A stretch of DNA of 64,000 nt. It comes from JABMQB01 sp963677475 (lineage in GTDB: Bacteria > Bacteroidota > Bacteroidia > Bacteroidales > Prolixibacteraceae). The position numbers and the translations under genes are program-made. The notes under the pieces were generated by a model. It did not search any database. It saw only the letters and a program-made list of their open reading frames with translations, and was not told where the DNA came from. Position 1 is the stretch's first letter, and each line of letters starts with the position of its first letter. The stretch spans positions 682,001-746,000 of the forward strand of contig CAXXQD010000021.1 in assembly GCA_963677475.2 (NCBI GenBank). Direction: 5' to 3'. This document shows positions 1 through 9,183 of this stretch, piece after piece.

Positions 1-644
1 ACGGCTTCCGAAATTGCAATCCCCAAACTTCCTGGAGTATCTGGGAATTGGGCTAAAATATCCCTTCCCGCTTTTGTTTCGGTGCTAGGGCTTGCAATAC
101 ATTTTCCGCCCCAGGTTTCCATCATCATTTTACGGAAAGGCTTTTGGTCGAAACTTACACGGACCATGAATACTTTACATTCGATTCCTCCTAGTTGTGC
201 ACATGCAAACGACAGAGCTGATCCCCATTGTCCGGCTCCCGTTTCGGTGGTTAATTTTTTAATTCCAAACTCTTTGTTGTACCATGCCTGGGCAACTGCA
301 GTGTTTGGCTTATGGCTTCCGGCAGGTGAAACGCCTTCGTTTTTATAAAATATTTTTGCAGGGGTGCCAAGTGCTTCTTCTAATTCGTATGCTCTGATTA
401 ATGGGCTTGGTCTCCACTGCTGTAGAATTTGCCTAATTGGTTCCGGAATATCAATCCATCTTTCCTGGCTCACCTCTTGTTCAATAAGGTTCATCGGGAA
501 AACTGGTGCAAGCATATCCGGAGATACAGGGTTCCCATCCGGTCCTAATGGAGGGTTTAGTGGAGTTAAAAGGTCTGGTGCAAGGTTATACCATTGTTTG
601 GGCATTTCTGATTCGTCAAGAAAAATCTTTTTTTGTCTGGCCAT
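1..644 (-). CDS. TrpB-like PLP-dependent enzyme (TrpB2 type), C-terminal part beyond the left edge
   Basis: Reverse-strand reading from the ATG at 644 gives 214 codons that run off the left edge. The protein begins MARQKKIFLDESEMPKQW and contains RPSPL (78-82), the PLP-binding region AGSHKPN with candidate Schiff-base Lys112, and ETGAGQWGSAL. These fit the tryptophan synthase beta-like TrpB2 group, which has a longer N-terminus than canonical TrpB. Members make tryptophan from indole and serine, or act without a TrpA partner. No trpA is visible. The gene is divergent from trpS across about 390 bases, so both tryptophan-linked genes share one promoter region. The family call is firm; the exact physiological role is inference. 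Confidence 0.9.
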   Translation of the reverse strand, partial: MARQKKIFLDESEMPKQWYNLAPDLLTPLNPPLGPDGNPVSPDMLAPVFPMNLIEQEVSQERWIDIPEPIRQILQQWRPSPLIRAYELEEALGTPAKIFYKNEGVSPAGSHKPNTAVAQAWYNKEFGIKKLTTETGAGQWGSALSFACAQLGGIECKVFMVRVSFDQKPFRKMMMETWGGKCIASPSTETKAGRDILAQFPDTPGSLGIAISEA

Positions 645-703
645 GATTTTTTATTTTTTAGTTATTTCAATTATTTTTTTGTGAACTGTATAAAACAAAA
701 GAA

Positions 704-731
704 GGGATTTACTGCATACACAATAAGTCCC
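704..731. other. Stem-loop in the trpB-like/trpS intergenic region
   Basis: GGGATTTA (704-711) pairs with TAAGTCCC (724-731): 8 bp with one G-T wobble and a 12-nt loop. A small GGCTTTAAGCC inverted repeat follows at about 738-748. It lies in the 5' leader side of the minus-strand trpB-like gene. No U-run follows, so it is not a classic terminator. Function unknown. Confidence 0.35.
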
Positions 732-975
732 TCCTTCGGCTTTAAGCCAACTGAAAAAAAGAATCCTCTCGCGTTTCCATTTTCACGTTACGCCAGGTCC
801 ACTCTTTCCCGTATAATGGTGTTCTATACATATTCCTCATTTAAACAGCCCATAAAGCTAAAGAATATTTCTTTTCCATCAAATTAATATCTTTCCAAGA
901 TAGATCAATTTTTACGTTTTGAGGGCAGGTTATTCAATTTTATAGTATTATGACGGACACTTTTTTCAATATACT

Positions 976-1005
976 TTTGACATTCAACTTGAATCCCTAT
1001 TTTTG
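976..1005 (+). promoter_or_regulatory. Bacteroidota-type promoter of trpS
   Basis: TTTG at 976-979 and TATTTTTG at 998-1005 match the -33 TTTG and -7 TAnnTTTG consensus with an 18-nt gap. Transcription would begin near 1012, about 20 nt before the trpS ATG. Confidence 0.55.
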
Positions 1006-1033
1006 CACTCACTTTTAATTCAGATAAATTACA

Positions 1034-2035
1034 ATGAATAAGCCTACGGTTGTTAGCGGGATAAGACCCACCGGATACTTGCATCTTGGAAATTACTTTG
1101 GTGCTGTACGTAACTTTGTTAAAATGCAGCATGATTTTAACTGTCATTATTTTATTGCAGATATCCATTCACTTACCACCCATCCTACACCCGAAAACTT
1201 GCAGGCAGGGGTGAAACAAGTGTTGGCTGAATATTTGGCCTGCGGAATTGATCCTGAAATTGCAACGATATTTATTCAGAGCGATGTGCCTGAAGTATCT
1301 GAGTTGTACTCCATTTTAAATATGAACGCTTATTTAGGAGAGCTGGAACGTACAACTTCCTTTAAGGATAAGGCCCGGCAGCAACCGGAAAATGTAAATG
1401 CAGGCCTGTTAACGTATCCTGTTTTAATGGCAGCTGATATTATTATTCACAAAGCACATTTTGTTCCCGTTGGCAAAGACCAGGAGCAAAACCTCGAAAT
1501 GGCAAGGAAGTTTGCCAAAAGGTTTAACCGGATGTACAAAACGGAAGTGTTCCCGATTCCACGTCCGTTTACCTTCGATGGGGCTGAGATGTTAAAAGTT
1601 CCTGGTCTTGACGGAAGCGGCAAAATGGGAAAATCAGAAGGTAATGCCATTAATCTGTACGACGATGAAAAACAAATCCGTAAAAAAGTAATGCGCGCTG
1701 TAACCGATGCAGGTCCAACAGAAATGAATGCCCAAAAACCGGAAGCAGTACAAAACTTATTCACCTTGCTCGCAATTGTTTCTTCGCCCGACACCCTGGC
1801 TCATTTTAATGAACAGTATAATAAATGTGAAATAAGGTATGGCGATTTAAAAAAGCAGCTTGCTGAAGATATCATAAAATATACCTCGCCAATCAGGGAA
1901 AAAATCGTGGCTATTTTGGAAGATGAAGCATATTTGGCAAAAGTTGCAAAAATGGGTGCCGAAAAAGCAAGGGAGTCAGCTTCAAAAACGTTGAAAGAAG
2001 TTAAAAAAGTAGTTGGTTTTAAAAGCTTGTTTTAG
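1034..2035 (+). CDS. trpS: Tryptophan--tRNA ligase
   Basis: This 333-residue protein has the usual length of bacterial TrpRS, a class Ic aminoacyl-tRNA synthetase charging tRNA-Trp with tryptophan at the expense of ATP. The HIGH-type signature is HLGN at residues 17-20, inside GIRPTGYLHLGN. The KMSKS-type loop is KMGKS at 197-201. The ATG at 1034 sits about 20 nt downstream of a good TAnnTTTG promoter and has no obvious Shine-Dalgarno, as is normal in this phylum. A hairpin terminator follows the stop codon. The gene appears monocistronic and is divergent from the TrpB-like gene. Confidence 0.97.
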   Translation: MNKPTVVSGIRPTGYLHLGNYFGAVRNFVKMQHDFNCHYFIADIHSLTTHPTPENLQAGVKQVLAEYLACGIDPEIATIFIQSDVPEVSELYSILNMNAYLGELERTTSFKDKARQQPENVNAGLLTYPVLMAADIIIHKAHFVPVGKDQEQNLEMARKFAKRFNRMYKTEVFPIPRPFTFDGAEMLKVPGLDGSGKMGKSEGNAINLYDDEKQIRKKVMRAVTDAGPTEMNAQKPEAVQNLFTLLAIVSSPDTLAHFNEQYNKCEIRYGDLKKQLAEDIIKYTSPIREKIVAILEDEAYLAKVAKMGAEKARESASKTLKEVKKVVGFKSLF

Positions 2036-2061
2036 AAAAAAGATTGTAAAAGATATAAATG

Positions 2062-2092
2062 AGCTATTGGTCAAGTGATCAATGGCTTTTTT
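2062..2092 (+). terminator. Rho-independent terminator of trpS
   Basis: AGCTATTG (2062-2069) pairs with CAATGGCT (2080-2087), 8 bp with one wobble, and runs into a T-tract. It ends 27-57 nt after the trpS stop codon. Confidence 0.65.
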
Positions 2093-2262
2093 CTGAAAGC
2101 TTTTGGGTGATGCGTCCCGATAATTTATCCGGATCTATCCGCATTATTATTTAAACAAATAAATTCACTTCACCAAAACTTTTATAGTTTGATTATCATT
2201 CCCGTTGGTGATTCCCGTGAATCATGGATGTTTTTAGCGCCATTAAAATATAGAGGAGTCTC

Positions 2263-2369
2263 ATGAAAAAGTTAACCTTGGGTAAGCGAAATGGTTACTG
2301 ACAGCATTCTGTGTAAAACTTGTGGCATTCTTCCTCTTATCACAATATGCTTTTTCATACTTTCGTTAG
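2263..2369 (+). pseudogene. Possible remnant of a secreted-protein N-terminus
   Basis: An ATG at 2263, preceded by GAGGAG, reads MKKLTLGKRNGY and stops. Shifting frame by one base gives LTAFCVKLVAFFLLSQYAFS, ending at TAG 2367-2369. Together they resemble the signal peptide of a SusC-like outer-membrane protein that has lost the rest of its gene. The remaining sequence between trpS and the next gene shows only the terminator. The similarity is by eye, and chance is possible. Confidence 0.25.
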
Positions 2370-2397
2370 TTAAGAGTAACATATAAAAAGAATAGCC

Positions 2398-2886
2398 ATG
2401 AAAAAGACAGCAATATTATTAGCCAGCGTATTATTTCTTAGTATATCCTGCAAAACCATAAAAACTGCAAAAACACCTGATTCGGCATACGAGCCGGCAG
2501 TTGCCACAAATCCGGGGACCAAAGTATTTTCAGTTCCGGAAATAAATGCCAGTAAAGATCCGATTAAGAAAGAAGTTGAAGAGGCACCAATAGCTGTGCG
2601 CAAAGAAACCGTAACATTTGCCATGCCTGAAGATAAGGCAGCAAACGAATCAAATACCTATTTTATAATTGTGGGATCGTTTAGTGCACTTGAAAATGCC
2701 AAGACCCGTCGTGGAGAATTAATTCAGGAAGGTTTTAAACCAATTATTCTTCACAGCGAAGAGGCTGGTTACTACCGTTTGTGTGTAAATTCATTTACGA
2801 AAGAATCAGAAGCCCGCCAAAGTGTACACAACATACGTCAGAATTTCCCAAAATACTACGATTCATGGCTTCTTATTAAACAGTAA
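2398..2886 (+). CDS. SPOR-domain lipoprotein
   Basis: The 162-residue protein starts with a lipoprotein signal, a hydrophobic stretch ending in LSISC, so Cys18 should be the lipidated residue. A low-complexity Ala/Pro/Lys-rich linker leads to a C-terminal SPOR domain at about residues 85-162, starting TYFIIVGSFSALENA. SPOR domains bind glycan strands denuded of stem peptides at the division septum, so a periplasmic envelope role is likely. The gene stands alone, with 235 bases before the next gene. The specific partner is unknown. Confidence 0.85.
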   Translation: MKKTAILLASVLFLSISCKTIKTAKTPDSAYEPAVATNPGTKVFSVPEINASKDPIKKEVEEAPIAVRKETVTFAMPEDKAANESNTYFIIVGSFSALENAKTRRGELIQEGFKPIILHSEEAGYYRLCVNSFTKESEARQSVHNIRQNFPKYYDSWLLIKQ

Positions 2887-3121
2887 GCCTTGCGGCAAAA
2901 ACAATAGTGTTCTGGTTTGTAGATACTGTTGGTTTTCATGTTGAAATAGTTTAAATAACCTTTGGGGAATTGGGTATACCCATAAATGACTTTTCTATTA
3001 TTTTTTTGGGATCAATAAGAAATTAAGACAATAAGTTCTTTAAATTTCCGAATATTCCTAATTTTAGCCTTCTTTTGTAATTGCAATACAATTACAGACA
3101 CCTATTTACAGAAAACTTGTT

Positions 3122-3550
3122 ATGGCAGAAAATAAGAAACAAATTTTATTGGATGAGCGTTACCTTCGCATGGCTGCTATTTGGGCACAAAATTCGTATT
3201 GTAAAAGACGAAAAGTTGGCGCTTTGTTGGTGAAAGACAAGATGATTATTTCGGATGGATATAACGGAACGCCATCGGGTTTTGAAAATATTTGTGAAGA
3301 CGACGAAAACATTACTAAACCATACGTTTTACATGCCGAGGCTAATGCAATTACCAAAGTAGCCAAATCAAATAACAGCAGCGAAGGGGCAACCCTATAC
3401 GTTACTTCTTCGCCATGTTTAGAATGTGCAAAACTAATTATTCAGGCAGGAATTAAAAGGGTAATTTTTAGTGATAATTATCGTATTACGGATGGAATTG
3501 ATTTGCTTAAAAGGGCAAACATTGAAGTTAAGCAGGTTGAAGTAGATTAG
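3122..3550 (+). CDS. Deoxycytidylate (dCMP) deaminase family protein
   Basis: The 142-residue protein has the zinc-dependent cytidine/deoxycytidylate deaminase fold. HAE with His71 and proton-shuttling Glu73, and PCLEC with Cys99 and Cys102, supply the zinc ligands. The NGTPSGF segment near residue 48 is typical of dCMP deaminases, which convert dCMP to dUMP to feed thymidylate synthesis. The start ATG at 3122 lies 12 nt before the next gene's start on the other side (stop 3550, next ATG 3563), so it is probably co-transcribed with the S41 protease. Confidence 0.9.
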   Translation: MAENKKQILLDERYLRMAAIWAQNSYCKRRKVGALLVKDKMIISDGYNGTPSGFENICEDDENITKPYVLHAEANAITKVAKSNNSSEGATLYVTSSPCLECAKLIIQAGIKRVIFSDNYRITDGIDLLKRANIEVKQVEVD

Positions 3551-3562
3551 ATTTAATAAATT

Positions 3563-5194
3563 ATGGGAAGCAAAAAAAATTACGTTTTTGTGCCATTGCT
3601 TTTGGCAATAACCCTGGCAACAGGAATTTTTATCGGGAATTCTTTAAAGAAAAATGCGCAGATAACCACGGCAGGATTAAATTTCAATACAACCAATAAA
3701 ATCAATACAATTATTCAATTGGTTGAGCATGGATATGTTGATAGTGTTAACACCCATGAAATTATTGAAAAAACAATCCCTTCTTTGTTTAAAGATTTAG
3801 ATCCGCATTCAACGTATATTCCCGCTAAAATAATGAAAGATGAACAGGAAAAAATGCAAGGGAATTTCTCTGGTATTGGTGTTCAGTTTTCAATTCAGGA
3901 AGATACCGTTCGTGTTATCGAGGTAATTTCCGGTGGTCCTTCATCAAAAGTTGGGCTGTTGGCCGGCGACCGGATTGTGAGCGTAAACGATTCGGTAATT
4001 GCCGGGGTTGGTGTTGATAACGATGTTGTGATGGGATTGTTGCGTGGCGATAAAGGCTCGAAAGTGAAGGTCGGGATTTTACGTGCCGGCTTTTCCGATG
4101 AATTTGAGTTTGAAATCACCCGGGGAGATATCCCGATCTTTAGTGTGGACGTGGCTTACCCTATTGATGAAGAAACAGGTTATATTAAAGTAAGCAGGTT
4201 TGGGGAACAAACTTACCATGAATTTATGGAGGGCGTTAAAAAACTGGACAAGCTTGGCGTTCGAAAAATAATTATTGATTTACGTGGAAATACTGGAGGT
4301 TCACTAACTTCTGTAATCAGAATGGTAGATGAATTCCTGAACAAGGATGACCTGATTTTATTTACCAAAGGATTGAACCAGCCGAAGAAAACCTATAATG
4401 CCACTGCCAGAAATACATGTATTGATAAAGAAGCATACATATTAATAGATGAATATTCGGCATCGGCAAGTGAGATTTTTGCAGGGGCATTGCAGGATAA
4501 CGATCGCGGAATTGTAATTGGCCGCCGCTCGTTTGGTAAAGGATTGGTGCAGGAGCAAATCCCATTTTCTGATGGCTCAGCTGTACGCCTGACCGTAGCG
4601 CGTTTTTATACACCAAGCGGAAGAAACATCCAAAAACCTTACGACGAAGGAATAGATAAATACTATCAGGACCTGATGGAAAGGGTGCAAAACGGTGAAC
4701 TGCAGGAAAGCGATAGTATCCATGGAAATGAATCGCTTAAATTTTATACAAAAGCCGGGCGTTTGGTGTACGGTGGAGGTGGAATTACACCGGATATTTT
4801 TGTGCCTGTTGATACCACTGGTTACTCAACCTATTTTATGAAATTGGTACAAAAAGGTACTATATATCAGTTTGCCTATGCCTATGCCGATCAGCACCGG
4901 GATGTTTTAACAGCCTTTAAATCACCAGAAGAGATTGAAGATTATTTGGATAAAAACAAAGTGTATAACGAGTTGATAAAATTTGCCGCAGGAAAAGGAA
5001 TTCCATACAATGAAAAGGATGCAAAGGAATCGGAATTTATCATTCGTACCCAAACCAAAGCTTATATTGCCAGGAATATTTTGGGCGATGACGGTTTTTA
5101 CCCGATCATCCAACACATTGATAAAACCCTGCTGAAAGCAATTGATGTGTCCAAAGAAAACTTATTGGTTGAGAATGTTGGGCAGAAACCATAA
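3563..5194 (+). CDS. S41-family C-terminal processing peptidase (CtpA/Prc type)
   Basis: The 543-residue protease begins with a signal anchor (VFVPLLLAITLATGIFIG), then a helical region with DLDPHSTYIP, a PDZ domain at about 90-180 (GIGVQFS to LRAGFSDEF), and the S41 catalytic core. The catalytic Ser lies in SASASEIF and the general-base Lys in GRRSFGKGLVQ. These periplasmic serine proteases degrade or trim proteins from the C-terminus. The C-terminal 130 residues are an extra domain common in Bacteroidota members. It follows the dCMP deaminase by 12 nt, a spacing often seen in Bacteroidota but without an obvious functional link. Confidence 0.93.
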   Translation: MGSKKNYVFVPLLLAITLATGIFIGNSLKKNAQITTAGLNFNTTNKINTIIQLVEHGYVDSVNTHEIIEKTIPSLFKDLDPHSTYIPAKIMKDEQEKMQGNFSGIGVQFSIQEDTVRVIEVISGGPSSKVGLLAGDRIVSVNDSVIAGVGVDNDVVMGLLRGDKGSKVKVGILRAGFSDEFEFEITRGDIPIFSVDVAYPIDEETGYIKVSRFGEQTYHEFMEGVKKLDKLGVRKIIIDLRGNTGGSLTSVIRMVDEFLNKDDLILFTKGLNQPKKTYNATARNTCIDKEAYILIDEYSASASEIFAGALQDNDRGIVIGRRSFGKGLVQEQIPFSDGSAVRLTVARFYTPSGRNIQKPYDEGIDKYYQDLMERVQNGELQESDSIHGNESLKFYTKAGRLVYGGGGITPDIFVPVDTTGYSTYFMKLVQKGTIYQFAYAYADQHRDVLTAFKSPEEIEDYLDKNKVYNELIKFAAGKGIPYNEKDAKESEFIIRTQTKAYIARNILGDDGFYPIIQHIDKTLLKAIDVSKENLLVENVGQKP

Positions 5195-5350
5195 TTCTTG
5201 AGCGAAAGTTTTTTTTCAAAAGGCATTATTTATTTGAATAGTTAGGATTAAACTTAATTGAGATCCTGATTGAAATATTGTATCCTTAAATTTACTTTCT
5301 CATTTGTTTGCCTGCTTAAATCGGTTACTTTTACAGGAAATTATTTTTGC

Positions 5351-5893
5351 ATGAAAAAGGGATTTATAGGGTTTTTGTTTTTGGGATTTTCAAAGGCTTT
5401 AATGGCTCAAAACGAAGTTGGTCCCGATGGCGATAAACTGGTTTGGTTGTTGCTGTTTTTTCTACTGCCAATCCTTTTTTTTAGTTATAAATTTTTTAGG
5501 AAAAATCCCGTTAAAAAAAAGAAGCCATTTATTGCTTACCGTAAGGTTGAGGTTACTTTGGCTAAGGATAAAAAGTACTATCCTGATATTTTAACGTTAA
5601 CTGTTAAAAATACCGGGTCAAAAGACCTTGATTTGGATAAACCAATGTTGGTGTTCAGTAATTTTTGGCTCAACCGAAAATTCAGGTTAAAAGGTTCCGA
5701 AAACCGAACGTTCTACCCTTTGTATTTAGAAGCCGGGAAAACCCACGAATTAGATATTGATTTAAACAAGTTTTACAAACACGATAAAAGCTTAAAGAAA
5801 TTCCCCAAAGCAAGCATAAAAATTATGGATGTTAAGGGGAAAAAACTTGGAAGCAAACATATTTATTTAAGAAAGACCTTATTGAATAGCTAA
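5351..5893 (+). CDS. Small membrane protein of unknown function upstream of pullulanase
   Basis: I chose the ATG at 5351 over an in-frame TTG at 5270, because it puts a signal-like segment (MKKGFIGFLFLGFSKALMAQ) at the N-terminus; the product is 180 residues. A transmembrane helix follows (LVWLLLFFLLPILFFSYKFF), then a Lys-rich stretch and a soluble beta-rich domain containing LTLTVKNTGSKDLDLDKP, which resembles an immunoglobulin-like fold. The stop codon overlaps the pullulanase start (TAATG), suggesting translational coupling. I do not recognise the family, and a link to glycogen or starch use rests on position only. Confidence 0.7.
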   Translation: MKKGFIGFLFLGFSKALMAQNEVGPDGDKLVWLLLFFLLPILFFSYKFFRKNPVKKKKPFIAYRKVEVTLAKDKKYYPDILTLTVKNTGSKDLDLDKPMLVFSNFWLNRKFRLKGSENRTFYPLYLEAGKTHELDIDLNKFYKHDKSLKKFPKASIKIMDVKGKKLGSKHIYLRKTLLNS

Positions 5894-7833
5894 TGAGGAA
5901 TTGGAAATTTAACCACATCGATTTTTCAACCTACCCCTACTATGCTTCAAACGACCTTGGGGTTTTTTGGAGCGAATCCCAAACGGTTTTTAAGATTTGG
6001 GCACCCACTGCACTTAAAGTTGAATTGCGCTTGTACGAAACCGGAACAGGAGGCAAATTCTATGCAAAAGAAAATCTTGAGTCATCGGGAAATGGAACAT
6101 GGAAAGCTATTATTAAAGGGGATTTAAAAGGAAAATTTTACACTTTTAAAATAAATGATGGCGAATGGTTAAGTGAGGTTCCGGATATGTATGCCCGCTG
6201 TGTGGGTATTAACGGCATCCGAGGGCAGGTTTACGATCCAAATGAAACCAATCCGGAGCATTGGGAAAATGATAGCTACAGTTGGATAAAACCAGCAACC
6301 GACGCTATTTTATATGAAGCTCATGTTCGGGATTTTTCCATTGCCGAAAATTCAGGAATTCAACATAAGGGAAAATTCTTAGGTTTTACCGAGCGAAATA
6401 CAAATTCCCCGGAAGGGCATAAAACAGGCCTGGCACATTTGCTCGAACTGGGGATCACACATGTACACCTGCTACCTGTTTACGACTTTTTTACCGTGGA
6501 TGAAGAACATCCTTTGGAAAAATATAACTGGGGCTATGACCCTTTGCATTATAATTCCCTGGAAGGATCGTACTCCACGAATCCGTCCAGTGGAACTGAA
6601 AGGATAAAGGAATTTAAGCAGCTTGTAAAATCGCTTCATGACAGTGGGATAGGAGTGGTACTTGATGTGGTATATAACCACACAGGGAAAGTAAAGAGTT
6701 CGGTATTTAATCAAACCGTGCCAGGGTATTATTATAGGCAAAATCCTGATGGTACGTTTTCAAATGCTTCTGGTTGCGGGTCTGAGGTTGCTACAGAAAG
6801 GGCAATGGTCCGAAAATTTATCATTAACTCCTTAAAATTTTGGGTGTCGGAATACCACATTGATGGTTTTCGTTTCGATTTAATGGGCATTTATGATTTA
6901 CAAACAATGCAGGCTATCCGGAAAGAACTGGATAAAATTAAACCGGGCATTTTGCTTTATGGCGAAGGTTGGGCAGCCGATCAAAGCCCGATGCCCGAAA
7001 GCAACCGGGCAATAAAACATAACACCCCAAAGTTACCTGGAACCGCTTCGTTTAGCGACGATTTTAGGGATGCCCTTAAAGGAAGCCACGGGAATAAAAA
7101 AAGCCATGGATTTGTTAGCGGACAAGCTCTTCGTGAAGAAGCGATAAAATTCGGGGTTGTTGGGGCTACCTATCATCCTCAGTTGGTTTACGACTATGTG
7201 GAGTCATCGCACACGGCATGGGCACACGAACCAAACCAATGTATAAATTATGCATCGTGCCACGATAACTATACACTTTGGGACAAACTAAAATTAAGCT
7301 CTCCAATTGCATCGGAGGAAGAATTGCAAAAAATGGTGATGCTTGCCGGAGCCTTGGTGCTCACTTCGCAGGGGATACCTTTTTTACATGCCGGGGTTGA
7401 ATTTTGCAGAACAAAAAACGGATGTGAAAATTCGTATAAATCGCCCGATAACATTAACCAAATTGATTGGAGCTTAAAAAGCAAAAATGAATCGGTATGT
7501 AGGTATTATCAAATCCTTATTCAATTAAGGAAAAACCATCCGGTGCTTCGGATGCCACAGGCAGACCTTATCCGCGAAAACCTGGATTTTTGTAATCCCT
7601 ATAAACCCGGAATTGTGTCGTATTGCCTTCGTGGGAAATCCCTTGGTGATAAATGGGAAAATGCAGTTCTGATTTTTAACGGGAATAAAAAAGATACCCA
7701 TCTTTCCATATCGGAGGGATCTTATAAAATAATTGCCAAAGACAATGAAATCAATGAATATGGAATAGAAGAATTTTCAGGATCAGAAATTAAGGTCCCG
7801 GCAATTTCAATGATGATTTTAGTAAAAGAATAA
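5893..7833 (+). CDS. pulA: Type I pullulanase (GH13)
   Basis: The 646-residue enzyme has an N-terminal CBM48-like beta domain (about 15-110) and a GH13 catalytic barrel. Diagnostic features are YNWGYDP (type I pullulanase signature), DVVYNHTG, GFRFDLMG with nucleophile Asp329, and YGEGW with acid/base Glu358. It should hydrolyse alpha-1,6 branch points in pullulan, glycogen or limit dextrins. No signal peptide is visible, so it is probably cytoplasmic and serves storage-glucan or imported-maltodextrin debranching. The start overlaps the stop of the upstream membrane-protein gene. Confidence 0.94.
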   Translation: MRNWKFNHIDFSTYPYYASNDLGVFWSESQTVFKIWAPTALKVELRLYETGTGGKFYAKENLESSGNGTWKAIIKGDLKGKFYTFKINDGEWLSEVPDMYARCVGINGIRGQVYDPNETNPEHWENDSYSWIKPATDAILYEAHVRDFSIAENSGIQHKGKFLGFTERNTNSPEGHKTGLAHLLELGITHVHLLPVYDFFTVDEEHPLEKYNWGYDPLHYNSLEGSYSTNPSSGTERIKEFKQLVKSLHDSGIGVVLDVVYNHTGKVKSSVFNQTVPGYYYRQNPDGTFSNASGCGSEVATERAMVRKFIINSLKFWVSEYHIDGFRFDLMGIYDLQTMQAIRKELDKIKPGILLYGEGWAADQSPMPESNRAIKHNTPKLPGTASFSDDFRDALKGSHGNKKSHGFVSGQALREEAIKFGVVGATYHPQLVYDYVESSHTAWAHEPNQCINYASCHDNYTLWDKLKLSSPIASEEELQKMVMLAGALVLTSQGIPFLHAGVEFCRTKNGCENSYKSPDNINQIDWSLKSKNESVCRYYQILIQLRKNHPVLRMPQADLIRENLDFCNPYKPGIVSYCLRGKSLGDKWENAVLIFNGNKKDTHLSISEGSYKIIAKDNEINEYGIEEFSGSEIKVPAISMMILVKE

Positions 7834-7844
7834 GGTGAATAACC

Positions 7845-9065
7845 CTAAAATACTGCCAAGAGTAAATCAATATCTTTTGCAGGAATATTAAATTCGTTAC
7901 CAACGTCATGATTGGTCAGTATTCCGTGGTAAATATACACCCCATTTCTGAATCCCCGTGAGTTTTTAATATAGTTGTTTACCCCGCCGCTATCGCCAAT
8001 CGATAACAAGATTGGGATTAAAATATTACTTAATGAGATGGATGCCGTTCTGGCAACCAGCGCGGGTAGATTTGGCACACAATAATGCGTAACACCGTGC
8101 TTTTGGAAAGTTGGTGTGTTTAAGTCCGTACATTTTGAGGTTTCAAAACATCCCCCCTGGCTTACATTCAGATCAATTAAAATGGTTCCTTCTTTCATGG
8201 TTTGCACCATTTCTTCGGAAACCTTAAATTTAGGTCGTTTGTTGAACGACATTGCACCAATTACAGCATCTGCTGAATACAGTGCTTTACGGAGTACCCG
8301 CGGGTAAAATACCGAAGTAAACACTCGTTGCCCAAGCCGCTCTTCCAAACGGTTTAAATCGTGAACCGAGCTATCAAACACTTTTACCATTACACCAAGG
8401 CCAAGTGCCCCGCGGGCGGCAAATTCAGCAGCAGTGCCCGATCCTATTATTACCAATTCGGCGGGGGTAATACCTGTAACATCACCAAATAGAACGCCTT
8501 TCCCATTGCGCGATTTGCTCATATATTCGCTGGCAAGGGTTGTAGAAACAATCCCTGAAATTTGGCTCATTTGGTGAACTATTGGAAAAAAACCATTTTC
8601 GTCTTGCATATATTCAAAGGCAACGCAGGTAATTTTTTTATGCATAAGCCTTTGGATGGAATCGTTGCAATGCGCCTGCATTTGTAAACTTGAAATTATC
8701 GTTTGGTTTCCCCTGAGCATTTCAATTTCTTCGCAATCAAACGGCGAAATCCGAAGGATAATATCGCACTGGAAAATCTCTTCTTTGGTATCGACAATTA
8801 CCGCACCTGCTTCCTTATATTTTTCATCCGGATAACTGGCTGATTGCCCGGCATTGGTCTCAATATAAATCTCATGCCCGTACGATACAAGCAGTTCAGC
8901 TGCCTGTGGTGTAAGCGGAACACGAAACTCAACTTTCGATTGGTCAGAAGGGACGCCAATTTTTACCTTCTGTCCTTTTGTTTTAATTTCCAGCATTTCC
9001 TCTTTCGGGAGGAGCATGGTTTTAGGAAACGATGTTTCTTGTTGCGGTTTATCCTTGGCTGCCAT
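7845..9065 (-). CDS. ald: Alanine dehydrogenase / PntA-family NAD-dependent oxidoreductase
   Basis: The ATG at 9065 gives 406 residues; an in-frame TTG at 9092 would add nine with no better support. The N-terminal half shows the alanine dehydrogenase/transhydrogenase motif (KIGVPSDQSKVEFRVPLTP), followed by a Rossmann fold with VIIGSGTAAEFAARGALGLG. Alanine dehydrogenase interconverts L-alanine and pyruvate with ammonia using NAD. The protein carries about 30 extra N-terminal residues ahead of the core. It converges with pulA, ends 11 nt from its stop, and lies upstream-to-downstream after tsaE on the same strand. The family is sure; substrate specificity is less so. Confidence 0.85.
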   Translation of the reverse strand: MAAKDKPQQETSFPKTMLLPKEEMLEIKTKGQKVKIGVPSDQSKVEFRVPLTPQAAELLVSYGHEIYIETNAGQSASYPDEKYKEAGAVIVDTKEEIFQCDIILRISPFDCEEIEMLRGNQTIISSLQMQAHCNDSIQRLMHKKITCVAFEYMQDENGFFPIVHQMSQISGIVSTTLASEYMSKSRNGKGVLFGDVTGITPAELVIIGSGTAAEFAARGALGLGVMVKVFDSSVHDLNRLEERLGQRVFTSVFYPRVLRKALYSADAVIGAMSFNKRPKFKVSEEMVQTMKEGTILIDLNVSQGGCFETSKCTDLNTPTFQKHGVTHYCVPNLPALVARTASISLSNILIPILLSIGDSGGVNNYIKNSRGFRNGVYIYHGILTNHDVGNEFNIPAKDIDLLLAVF

Positions 9066-9183
9066 GAGCACTAATTTTTTTGAGCAACACAAGTTACATC
9101 CAAATGTTGAGTTTTCAAAATGGAGAATTTATAGAAGAAATTTTGAATCGTTGGGAAAAGCAAATTAACCTGCTAGCCTATTG

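Larger units (their letters stand above)
645..1033. promoter_or_regulatory. Divergent intergenic region between trpB-like gene and trpS
   Basis: This 389-base AT-rich stretch holds no convincing gene. It contains a hairpin at 704-731 and a good trpS promoter at 976-1005. I looked on the minus strand for a leader peptide with clustered Trp codons and found none. Confidence 0.6.

Noticed and set aside
645..1033. trp leader peptide or T-box ahead of the trp genes
   Set aside because: No short frame with clustered Trp codons and no T-box-like conserved sequence was seen.
5270..5350. Longer start (TTG 5270) for the protein upstream of pullulanase
   Set aside because: It would bury the signal-like segment that begins at ATG 5351.
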